Part shown: positions 22,365 through 32,250 of the stretch, piece after piece
Layout of the letters: each line of letters begins with the position of its first letter
Numbering within the stretch: the first letter of the stretch is position 1
NCBI RefSeq assembly: GCF_002127325.2
Contig: NC_035433.2
Coordinates: forward strand, 82,154,079 to 82,218,078
Length of the DNA stretch: 64,000 nucleotides
Direction of reading: 5' to 3'
Source of the DNA: Helianthus annuus
Taxonomy: Eukaryota > Streptophyta > Magnoliopsida > Asterales > Asteraceae
Notes under the pieces: generated by a model
What the model saw: only the letters and a program-made list of their open reading frames with translations
Told to the model about the DNA's origin: nothing
Databases searched by the model: none
Made by a program: the position numbers and the translations under genes

Positions 22365-24133
22365 AACTCTTTCAAATATAATCAAAACTCTCTCAAAAAC
22401 TCTCTCAAAAACACTCCCATTTTATAAAAATTAATGGATTCCCCTAGTTCTTCATCCATGGTAAATTTTTACTTCAAAGAGTTTTTTTGCGGATGGCGAT
22501 GATTCCACCGATGAGGAGGTCGAGCAAGAGGCGATTACGGGTGCTTGTCAACTAGCGGTGAGATATGTGAAGCATTGTCGTCGCCCCGAACCAGAAAAAA
22601 ATAAAAGAGGTTATATTGAACGAGACCGACGCGCGGCACACGATCGTTTGATGAAAGATTATTTTGATGAGGCGCCGACATTTTCGAACCAAATGTTTAG
22701 GCGTCGTTTCCGAATGAGTAAGCGGTTGTTTGTACGCATCGTCGACTACTTGGAAGCCAACTACGATTATTTTAAACAAAAACCGGATGCGAGAGGGGCA
22801 CTTGGATTTACCGGTATCCAAAAGTGTACGTCGGCGTTACGAATCCTTGCTTATGGAAATACAACCGACATCAACGACGAGTATCTAAAAATGGGCGAGA
22901 AAATAACGCGAGACACCTTGGAGCATTTTTGTCGCGGTACAGTTCCTATACTTTACTATAATGTTTACAATTTTTTTTTGAAGCTTATGTTTGTGTATGT
23001 TTTTTTATAAAGATATTATTGATGTGTATGGTGCGCGTTATCTTAGAACGCCCACATGGGACGACCATCAAAAGATCTACGAGGTACATTCGGCGGAGCA
23101 TGGTTTGCCCCGTATGATCGGGAGCATAGATTGCATGCATTGGCGTTAGGATAACTGCCCGACCGCATGGCGAGGCCAACACACACGAAGTGACCAAAAA
23201 GGACCCACTGTTATTCTTCAGGCGGTTGCTTCACAGGACCTTTAGGTTTGGTCGGCTTACTTTGGCGTGGTCGGGTCATGCAATGATATCAATGTTTTTG
23301 AACAATCTCCGTTGTTAGAGGAGTGGATTTCTGACAAAGCTTCAAAAGCGTCGTTTTACGCAAATGGAAACTACTACCCTTATGGATATTATTTGAGAGA
23401 CGGAATTTATCCTAGGTATTCGATTTTTGTGAAGACGTTTAGTGATCCTACTGATGAAAAAAGAGCATACTTTAAAAAGGTTCAAGAGTCTTCACGAAAA
23501 GACATTGAGAGATGCTTTGGGGTTCTTAAACAACGCTGGCAATATTTGAAAAATCATTGTCGTGCATGAAGCAAGCAAAAATGAGAGATGCTATGTACGC
23601 TTGTATAATCATGCACAACATGATTTTGGAAGACGAAGGAAAGGCGATATGCCAGAATTATGTGCCAGAAGTTGTTCAAGAGGACCATCCACAGGCGTCA
23701 ATGGAAGAAAGAGTGAATAATGCGCGAGAGTTGCGTTACGAACCGTACCATTCCCAGTTAATGGTTGATTTGGTACAACACGCATGGTCGGTTCGGTATG
23801 TACCACCTGAGGGTGAGGAAGAAACGGAGAACAAGGAAGACGAAGTTGGCGAGGGTGAAGAAAGCGAAGACGAAAACTAGTGTATTTTTTTTAATTTAGT
23901 CAAATTTTATTTTTTTTTTATTTCTAGTATTGTATTTTTTTTTAATTTAATGAAGTATTTTAAGTTTTTAATTAAAAAAATTGTTTAATGATTGGAAGGG
24001 GCGTTATTGGGCATTATTCCCACTACGGCACTTTTGCAATAACCCCCAATAATGCCCATGCTGACTGGACTGCCACATGTCGCAAAACGCCCCATGGTGG
24101 AGGCATTATTGAGCTAAATCACTACACATGGTC
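22081..24133 (+). mobile_element. Harbinger array copy D
   Basis: Runs from GACCCCCCGTAGTGGGG (22081) to CACTACACATGGTC (24133), flanked by TAA on both sides (22078-22080 and 24134-24136). Its (TA)n leader (about 22271-22364) contains several TATG interruptions. This is the rightmost member of the array. Confidence 0.85.
22434..23880 (+). pseudogene. Harbinger transposase, copy D
   Basis: Best preserved N-terminal half (150 codons open from 22558). It shares with copy B the TAG after MHWR (about 23148) and the TAG in the DLWVW motif (about 23244), so B and D are close relatives. In addition TGG became TGA in CRAW (about 23569), with the same lost A before MRDAM. The final exon runs open to the acidic tail and TAG at 23880. 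Confidence 0.8.
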
Positions 24134-24193
24134 TAATCCATCTAATTGAACTCACTCATTTAATTTGTAAATTGTAATAATTGCCAATATTTA

Positions 24194-24576
24194 GGGCATG
24201 TTTGGCTAAACTTATTTAAGTTAAAAAGGACTTTTGAGAAAAAAACTTATTGACTTATGACTTTTTGAAAAGGAGTTTTTGAAAAAAGTGTTTGGATTAG
24301 CTTATGGGGTAGGAAAAGCTAATAAGTCAATAAGTTGTTTTTTAAAAAGTGTTTGGCTTAGCTTATTGATGTAAAATGGCTAAAAGCTAATAAGTCAATA
24401 AGTTAGTTTAAAAAGTCACAAGATTCTAATTTTTCAAAAATGAATTTTTGATAACTTTTTCTCATTCTCAAAAAGTTATTTTGAAAAGGACTTTTGCATT
24501 TGACAAATACTAAAAGTGCTTATTGGCTTTTTGATTAAGTCAATAAGTTGGTTGGAAAATTTTAGCCAAACATGCC
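24194..24576. mobile_element. Tourist-like MITE (383 bp)
   Basis: The ends GGGCATGTTTGGCTAAA and TTTTAGCCAAACATGCC are inverted repeats, flanked by TTA on both sides (24191-24193, 24577-24579). The inside repeats AGCTTATTGAC and AATAAGTCAATAAGTT words. No ORF. TTA targets and length fit a Harbinger-driven MITE. Confidence 0.75.
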
Positions 24577-24854
24577 TTAATATGATGGAAAAAGATCTAA
24601 ATAATAAAGTTGAAATTTGTCAAAAAGCTTAGGGGAAAAAGAAATCATGTAACCAACTGGATTTAATTAATTGGTGGGCTAATATCCAAATTCAAGTTGG
24701 GCTAAGTTAATAACTAAATAGTTTGAGCAATAGACAATTTGGGCTACAACCTAAAAGAACACAAGACTCAAATGGTGTATCGTTCGTTAGTACAACTATC
24801 TAAGGCAACGAGTCCGGAGAAATTTGAGTATTGTAAAAATTGGTTATTTTGTAA

Positions 24855-25160
24855 GGGTGTAAGGGGCACTCCCCTAAGAGGGGAGTCCCCTCTCTTACGC
24901 TTAACCAAACCTCGTGTGCCACGTCAACTCCCCTCTTAAACTCACCTAACACCCTAAATTGATGGCGGCACTCCCCTCTTAGGTGACTTGGTTTTTTATT
25001 AAAAAAAAAAGGAAATTTTTCATTGGTCCACTCCTCCCCTCTCTTCGGTGAATTCCCACCGATTTCCTCCCTCTCTCCTACCTCACCGCCTTGATGGCGA
25101 TACCCCCCTAATCGGCAAGCATGTCCCCGAAGAGACTCCCCGAATGTGCCCCGATCCCCC
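24855..25160. mobile_element. second MITE (306 bp), TAA target
   Basis: The left end GGGTGTAAGGGGCACTC pairs with the right end GTGCCCCGATCCCCC, with TAA on both sides (24852-24854, 25161-25163). The inside repeats CACTCCCCTCTTA and CCTCTCT words. Harbinger-type by target site. Confidence 0.6.
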
Positions 25161-25335
25161 TAAGTTAAGTTAGTAAACAGAATATATGCATAAAATATAA
25201 TATGTGTGTTGATGATTTATAGAACAACATAAAGCTCTTTTTTTTTCTTGTAAAACTTGATAGAGTTTAGTCCTTGTGGAAAATTTGAGTTTTAATATTT
25301 GTTTGAGTTTTTAAACTCCTAGAATGTAGGAATTA

Positions 25336-25593
25336 AGGGGTAGGGGTTATCATCACTCATCAGTTATCACCCACTCACAACTTCCAATCAAGTTCCGTCA
25401 TGTCATCAAACATTATTCCATCACTCACCACACAGTATCAAAATCATTAAAAAAACAAAACAAAATTGAATTGAATCAAGTTCTTCACGCGTGATGGCTA
25501 TAACGCGTGATAAGATCCACGCGTGATAAACATGATCGGCGGCGGTGTTCCCTTGCATTCCACGCGTGATGGCACCTCCATCTCGGACCGCCC
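25336..25593. mobile_element. possible MITE with four ACGCGTGAT words
   Basis: TTA lies on both sides (25333-25335, 25594-25596), but the inverted ends (AGGGGTAGGGG / GGGCGGTCCG) are weak. Four copies of ACGCGTGAT lie within 90 bp (about 25486-25572). Confidence 0.35.
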
Positions 25594-25701
25594 TTAGTGC
25601 CCTTATAATTTAAAATTTTGAGTTTGATTTCCATATGTAGTAGATAATTGACTGATCTTCTCGTTACAAATAAAATTGTTTTGATGATTATAACGACTAA
25701 C

Positions 25702-26789
25702 TTACTTAGCCTCCAATCCGACTCGTATATCTTTGTCCACCATAGGACTCAAAGGCTCAATCACTTGGGGAAGAAGACCATTAAGTATACACCTTGATAC
25801 CACTAACTACAAGCCCTTTGATTCTTCATGATTAGATAACTAATGCATTCGAAAACATCGTTACCTAGTTGCCCCTTGTAAATTCGCACCTTCCAAACAC
25901 TATAAGATTAAAACAAAAGTTACAATAGTAAAAAAACTGAGTAACTAACATCAATTTGTCACTACTAAAGAGCATTTTAGTAGTTTGACAAATGGTCTTG
26001 CTTTCAAGAAACCGATTATCTCAAAACTTTTATGGGATGTGTATGATAGACTACAAGATACCAATGTTACTACATCCTGAAGATCAACACCGAGAAGACA
26101 AGCATGTTGAAGATTTGCACCCTTCAAACTGGCTTTACTCATTTTAGCACCCTAAGAAAGTAAAACAAGAATTAATCAAAAGTTTCCTCACACACTATAC
26201 CTTAAACCTTGTATTTTTAACAAACCGCTAAAATGGCTCCTTCCAGATTTGCTCCCTCCAAATTTGCCAATTTGACCTAAGAATACTTAGTGTATTTAAT
26301 CCAGTTATCCAGAGTTGCCATGTGGGGAAGTCCCGGTTTCAATTTGAACTTTGAATTGAAGATTTGAGAAGAAAGACACATGTGAACTTGCGTTTATGTA
26401 TTATTTAAGCCTATTGTGAACTTTTGGCAACTTTTGATTCACTAAACAGGTTCCCAGATACGTAATTATTGAAACATTCGTAAACAGATATTAACAGGTA
26501 ATTATCGTGTATACCTGTTAAAAAATATTTCGTGTTCGTGTATGGAAAACTGGACACGAAACCTTATCGTGTCGTGTTAGTGTATGAGATTTTGTGTATC
26601 GTGTATTATCGTGTACAGGAATACACGATATGCCAACCCTAGTTTCAAATATCGCAAAAAAAAAAAAAAAAACAATTTAGAATAATTAATGTAATATAGC
26701 AGGAGTAATTCAAAATAAATAAATAAAATCCAGAGTTAAACATACCTGGAGACATGTGGATCTCAAGTCTGCATCACATAAATGACAAC
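25702..26789 (-). pseudogene. pentapeptide-repeat protein gene, FIP2-like (BTB domain part missing)
   Basis: Five minus-strand exons with GT/AG borders and matching phases: 26789-26746 (CHLCDADLRSTCLQ), 26276-26226 (VKLANLEGANLEGAILA), 26151-26074 (GAKMSKASLKGANLQHACLL), 25899-25865 (CLEGANLQGATR) and 25792-25702, ending in VDKDIRVGLEAK and TAA. The A(N/D)LxGA pentapeptides, and the order SSFCGADLRS-like / ANLEGANLEGA / LKGANLQ, resemble the C-terminal half of plant FIP2 (BTB/POZ plus pentapeptide, formin-interacting). No BTB exon or start codon is seen to the right; the repeats and the 27-kb TE stack begin there. Either the gene is truncated, or its 5' exons are displaced beyond the stack. 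Similarity is by recognition, not search. Confidence 0.6.
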
Positions 26790-27354
26790 CTATCACACAA
26801 GCATATGCAAATATTAATGAAAACAATTTATTTTATTTAAAAAAAAAAATATGAAACAACGATATCTCCATTACATACTCGCCCAATTGCTTAAATTGCA
26901 TTCTATAAAGTCATTGTATACAAACCAGGCATTCAACAAAGAACCAATTTCAAATATACCATTCAACTCGAAACTTACATGATATTATATTTACCCAACC
27001 GAAAAAATTAATAACAAATATATCAAATTCAAAATGATTCTTATATTTACAGATTCCACATCCGTTACCAAATTTCTAGATTCTGTGTCACATTCTTGAA
27101 TCTGCCAAACCTCAACAACGAGCTCTCGAAGGACGAGCTTATTCAAATTGCTTGTATTGACTACAAGCACCATTTCGACAAGGATTTCACCCACATAGCG
27201 GCGTGGCGTATTTTTGCGAACTATATTTAAGTTGTAGATTTTTAGGTTTTATGATTTTAATTTTATGTAATGTTTTAAATTTTAAGCTTTACTTATGTGT
27301 AATGTTATAAGTTATAAGTAATATTTTAAGTTTACGTTTTAATTATATGTAACT

Positions 27355-27781
27355 AGGTTAGAACCCCGTGTATTACACGAATTGAATAAATGTAATTTTA
27401 TATATTAAATAATAAAAAGTTATATCTTTATGAACCCCGTATATTGTACGGGTTAAATAAATGTAATTTTATGTATCAAATAAATAAAAAAAGTTATATC
27501 TTTAAAAACCATGTGTATTGTACGGGTTAAATAAATGTAATTTTGTATATCAAATACTAAAAACGTCGTATCTCTAAAAACCTTGTGCATTACACAAATT
27601 AAATAAATGTAATTTTGTATACTAAATACTAAAAACGTCGTATCTTTAAAAAACTCGTGTATAATCGGATTGAATAAATCTACCAAATAATAAAAAAAAT
27701 TACATCCTTGAAAACCTCGTATGTTACACGTGTTGAATAGATTTAAAAAAGAGTCATATCTTAAAAACCATGTGTATTACA
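27355..27781. repeat. AT-rich minisatellite, left part
   Basis: Five or more units of about 80 bp built as ...AACCCCGTGTATTACACG..., TTGAATAAATGTAATTTT, GTATATCAAATACTAAAAA and CGTCGTATCTTTAAA. Each unit holds a short hairpin (CGTGTATTACACG). The array resumes at 54763, so it was one locus before the TE stack inserted. Confidence 0.8.
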
Positions 27782-27845
27782 CATATTAAAGAGAAAATTG
27801 TTAAATTCGTCCCTGAGGTTTTACACAAATTGCTAGATCAGTCCA

Positions 27846-28383
27846 TGTTAATGCACTTTTAGTGATAAGTGCAAGTCTTCCAATTTATTATGGTCTTTAT
27901 TGTACATATGGTCAAAATTAGTCCCAAGATGTTCCTAGGGACAACTTGTCCAAGTTTTAGGAGGATTTCCTTAGTCAGAGTTTTTTGTATAGGACTAAGG
28001 TCAGAGTTTTGTATGTGTAGCTTTTGTCTGAGTTTTGTCTAGGCAAAAGGTCTGAGCTTTGTGCTATCTGTTATGTCCGAGCTTTCTAGTTAGTCTTGAA
28101 AGTCCGGGCTTTGCCTTGTATATATACTTTAATATGGAATAGACAAGGTAGGCGATTCTGTGTGAAATTCTGTGCACCTAACCCTAATCATTGTGTTTTG
28201 TCTGGCGGCTGCTTTGTGTGAGTGACGTCATTCATCTTCATCAAGAATACTCAGTGTATTCTTGATTTCTCTCTCAAATCCTTGCATTCTAGTGTTTCAT
28301 CTGCAGTGGTTGATCATCAGGTGGATTCCGCACACCTGTTGGTTGCTTTAGCTGAGTGAGATCTTGGATTAGGAGGCCTAACA
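27846..28383 (+). repeat. Sirevirus 5' LTR
   Basis: TGTTAATGCACTTTTAG ... GGAGGCCTAACA. A TATATATA box lies at 28129-28136. It matches the 3' LTR at the same length apart from three substitutions seen by eye. Confidence 0.95.
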
Positions 28384-28385
28384 AG

Positions 28386-28397
28386 TGGTATCAGAGC
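28386..28397 (+). promoter_or_regulatory. primer binding site (initiator Met tRNA)
   Basis: TGGTATCAGAGC, 2 nt after the 5' LTR: the standard Copia PBS complementary to the 3' end of initiator-Met tRNA. Confidence 0.95.
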
Positions 28398-29294
28398 AGT
28401 GTGCTCATACTACTGTAGGTGTTTCTTAGTTTGAAGGTTTTGGTGAGAAAAGTTCATATTTTGATTGGGTTTAGTGAGAGTTTAGTGAGTTTTTGTGTTT
28501 TATTCATGACTCTTCATTCATATCTAGTGATTTGATGATGGATTTTGAGTAGTTTGGTGATTTTTAGTGTTTTCTTCATCTGGGTTTTACAAGGGTTTTT
28601 GTTTCTTGTTCATACAGAGGTTGAAGGTGAAAAAGATTCTGAGTTTGATCTTTGGAAGCTTGGTCCGTGGTTTACACCTTGTGTTTGTGTCTCCGGGTTA
28701 TTGTTGAACCAGTGTGTAGTCACATTGGGGAGATAGTCCGAAGATTGGTTTCTTCTGAGTTTTGAAACTTGTCTGAGTTTCAAATCCTTCAGTCCGACCT
28801 TTGTCCTTGTCCGAATTTTCCTTTTAGAGATATTCAGAGTCTGAGTTTTTCCTTTAGATTCGTCCGAATTTTCTTTTTTAGGTTAATTAGTATCCGAGTT
28901 TTATCTTTAGTTTTAGTCCGACCTTTAGTTAATAGTTCGAGTCCGACTTTTATAGTGTTTAAGGTAGTCCGATTTTTATAGTGTTTAGATAGTCCGACCT
29001 TTAGTTAATAAGGGTCCGACTTTTCTTGTCTGTCCGAGTTTTTAGTATAGATATATAGAGGTCCGAATTTTTATATATTGCATTAGTAGTCCGAGTATTT
29101 TATATTACATTAGGTCCGACCTTTGATTGTTTTATTAGTTAAGTTAGAGTTTCATAGGTCCGACTTCTTTATTATTTTATAAGGTGGTTCCGACTTTTTA
29201 AACTCTAGTCCGAGATTTGTTGAGTCCGAATTTTCCCATATAGATTGAGTCCGAGTTCTTTAGTCTAAGTAGTCCGAATTTTATCAACTATATT
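28398..29294 (+). repeat. Sirevirus leader with TCCGA(G/C/A)-TTT motif array
   Basis: More than 20 copies of TCCGAGTTT, TCCGACTTT, TCCGACCTTT or TCCGAATTTT occur, all in the same orientation. The block 29027-29294 is repeated almost exactly at 31688-31954. No ORF is supported. Confidence 0.75.
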
Positions 29295-29448
29295 AGTGAT
29301 AAGTGCAAGTCTTCCAATTTATTAGGGTCTTTATTGTACATATGGTCAAAATTAGTCCCAAGATATTCCTAGGGACAACTTGTCCAAGTTTTAGGAGGAT
29401 TTCCTTAGTCAGAGTTTTTTGTATAGGACTAAGGTCAGAGTTTTGTAT
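29295..29448 (+). repeat. internal fragment of the Sirevirus LTR (U3 part)
   Basis: Matches LTR positions from about 17 to 170 (AGTGATAAGTGCAAGTC ... CAGAGTTTTGTAT), with no LTR ends. It is joined directly to RT/RNase H coding sequence, so this is a rearrangement junction, not an insertion. Confidence 0.85.
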
Positions 29449-30114
29449 TTACCATATGGAGCAATGATAGGTTCACTGATGTATCTTACTGCTTCACGAC
29501 CAGATATTATGTTCTCTGTTTGTTTGTGTGCTAGGTACCAATCAACTCCGAAGGAGTCTCATTTGAAAGCAGTCAAGCGTATTTTCAGATATCTGAAAGG
29601 GACGCCTAAGCTTGGATTGTGGTATCCAGCTGAAGGTGGTCTGGATTTGATCGCATATGCTGACGCAGATTTCGGAGGGTGCCGGCTGAATAGAAAGTCA
29701 ACCTCTGGCGGCGCACAACTTCTTGGAAATCGTCTTGTCTCTTGGCAATGCAAAAAGCAAGTTGCCGATTCTCTATCCACGTGCGAGGCCGAGTACATTG
29801 CTGCTTCAAGTTGTTGTGCTCAGGTTTTGTGGATTCAGCAGCAAATGAGGGACTACGGTTTGAATTTTACTCGAACTCCTATCCTTGTCGATAATAACTC
29901 TGCCATTTCCATAACAAACAATCCAGTTAATCACTCACGCACTAAGCACATAGATGTTAAGCATCATTTTATTTGCGACTGTGCTGAGAAGGGTTTAATA
30001 GAAGTGGTTAGGGTAGACACCTTGGATAATCTTGCCGACCTGTTTACGAAAACATTCGATCGGGCTAGATTTGAAAATCTGGTCCGAATGATTGGCATGA
30101 TCAACCCTGAGTAA
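29449..30114 (+). pseudogene. Copia RT C-terminus plus RNase H, displaced upstream of gag
   Basis: Encodes MIGSLMYLTASRPDIMFSVC (RT tail), then the RNase H region with YADADFGGC, STSGGAQLL, STCEAEYIAASSC and KHIDVKHHFI, ending in FENLVRMIGMINPE and TAA. This is the part missing from the pol gene at 35.8-38.4 kb. It has no start of its own; the open frame begins inside the fused LTR fragment. Being an uninterrupted domain, it probably came from a young Sirevirus copy. Confidence 0.85.
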
Positions 30115-30329
30115 AATGCTTTCAAAACTCGCATAGAAACTTTATTTTATCTTTTCTGTACAGTTCTTACCGCTTTCGAAAAATTGAAAAACTCCAAAAA
30201 TATTTTACTTAGTTGTAGGATAAATTTCAGAAAAATACAAAAACATTTGAAAAATTTAAAATGAAATCGTGTTGAGATATAAGGGAAATGATAGTACATC
30301 GTTTAGTCGTATCTGGTGCAGGACTATGG

Positions 30330-30366
<37 letters not shown>

Positions 30367-31650
30367 TAACTGTTAAATATGACAGCTTCATTATATGTTG
30401 CTTCGGTAGGTTTTACGCGTAAATAAGAACCTGTCTTTGGTATATAAACATAATGAACTGCGTAACTCGTGTGGCGCATCTCTCGGATATATGGTCTTGG
30501 TACCGTAATTTCCTTTGATAGATTGCCGAGGTTCTGAGATACGTGGTCTTTATGCTGTTTATCATCTGGGTATCATGGTTGTTTCTTTTACCGGAAAACA
30601 ACGGGGACGCAAGTCTAGATCTTCCATGATACCATCCATACGTGTAAATACCTTAGTACATGATGCATTCGACCCAAATAAGTGATAAACAATCACATGT
30701 CCCACAAAATCATGCGGGAGTCAAGTTCGTCTCTTTGTCTGTACGATGGTACTAACCTGTTCACGGACTTGCTCCTGTGCCCGTTGCATCTGAAATTCAA
30801 GTTCCTCCTCAATAAGTGATTCTATCACAAAGGACTTGTTTTCAATCCCAAATAAGTGAGTATCTCACATTAGCTTATACGTCAAAACAGATGATAAATG
30901 GTATACTCACCAGTAAGATGATCCCTCGTGCATACCTTGATACGGGAGTATATTCTGAGGTGGGTAAACATAGTTACTGTCAGCTATTAATACACTTAAT
31001 TCCATATCTCGAAAACAGGGTTCGAAAGCGTGCTAAAACTTAAGTGGACCACAATACCGTTGAACGTCTTGAACTGTCAACATCATTCTAAAAGATTAAA
31101 GCTAAAAGCTATGGTTCTTGTGTTGGGTACTGACAGTAAAACCGATATGATTCCTTTGCTCCGATTTCACAAAAAAGATAATTAGTGTAAATACGTTCTA
31201 GGTTTATTTTCCATTCAGTCAAAAATTGAAAAATCTCAAAAAGATTTTGCTTTCTTGTTTCTATGTGCGAGTTAACTTATTTAGAATACTCTAGGGTTGT
31301 GAAAATAATTCAATAAGATATTAAATATCAAGTTCGGTAAGCTTAAAATAAGTTTTCCTCATGAAAAATCGGTCGTGTAAGATTTACCTAAGTGTTTGTG
31401 AGAAAATTCATCAGGTAAGGAAGTCGAAAAAATTCTTGTACCAAGCAGTGATATTTTCCTATCTCATGTAAAAGATGTGTTCTTTAAAACCTCTAATTCG
31501 TTAAATTGAGAGGAGTTTAGGGGTGTAAGTGGAAATTTAAAATTTACCTGGGTCCGACTTCTTTGAAAGAAAATCATGGCCGACCTTTATCAAAACATAA
31601 TGAAGGTCCGAGTTTTCGTAACTCACACCATGAGTTAAAAAAAAGGGGGG
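30115..31650 (+). other. Sirevirus post-pol non-coding region
   Basis: AT-rich, with an AAAATTGAAAAACTCCAAAAA-type tract at each end (about 30180 and 31225), a (TA)n tract (30332-30361) and no supported ORF. The location straight after RNase H and the repeated tract are typical of the untranslated region downstream of pol. Confidence 0.5.
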
Positions 31651-32250
31651 GGGGTCCGACCTTTAATAAAAGGGGTCCGATTTTTTTTGTCTGTCCGAGT
31701 TTTTAGTATAGATATATAGAGGTCCGAATTTTTATATATTGCCTTAGTAGTCCGAGTATTTTATATTACATTAGGTCCGACCTTTGATTGTTTTATTAGT
31801 TAAGTTAGAGTTTCATAGGTCCGACTTCTTTATTATTTTATAAGGTGGTTCCGACTTTTTAAACTCTAGTCTGAGATTTGTTGAGTCCGAATTTTCCCAT
31901 ATAGATTGAGTCCGAGTTCTTTAGTCTAAGTAGTCCGAATTTTATCAACTATATTATTGATAGTGTCCGATTTTTTTTTTTTTTATAATAGTAAATTAAG
32001 TCCGAAGTTTAATAGTTTAAAATCTTGGAGTCCGAGTTTAAGTTTCTAACAGCGTAGTCTGAGTTTAAAATTCTAACAGCGTAGTGTCCGAGCTTTCTGG
32101 TTTGTGTTTTATTTCAGGTTCTGTGATCCGGGTTTTTCACACTCTGATTAAGGCTCAGACACTTCATTCCGTGTTTTCGCTCCGAGTTTGATCTTAGAAA
32201 AGGTCTACTGTGACACATTCGTGCTTGGAAGTTCTTTGTTGTTTTCTGAA
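31651..32250 (+). repeat. second leader segment with TCCGA motif array
   Basis: Contains a near-copy (31688-31954) of 29027-29294 and then further TCCGA(G/A) words up to the gag start, so the leader of this Sirevirus is partly duplicated. Confidence 0.75.

Noticed and set aside
27069..27225. Plus-strand frame with KDELIQIACIDYKHHFDKDF and FTHIAAWRIFANY
   Set aside because: Faint resemblance to Harbinger accessory proteins, but too short, without start or neighbouring coding pieces to call.
28386..28397. tRNA-like sequence after the 5' LTR
   Set aside because: It is the Copia primer binding site, complementary to a tRNA end, not a tRNA gene.
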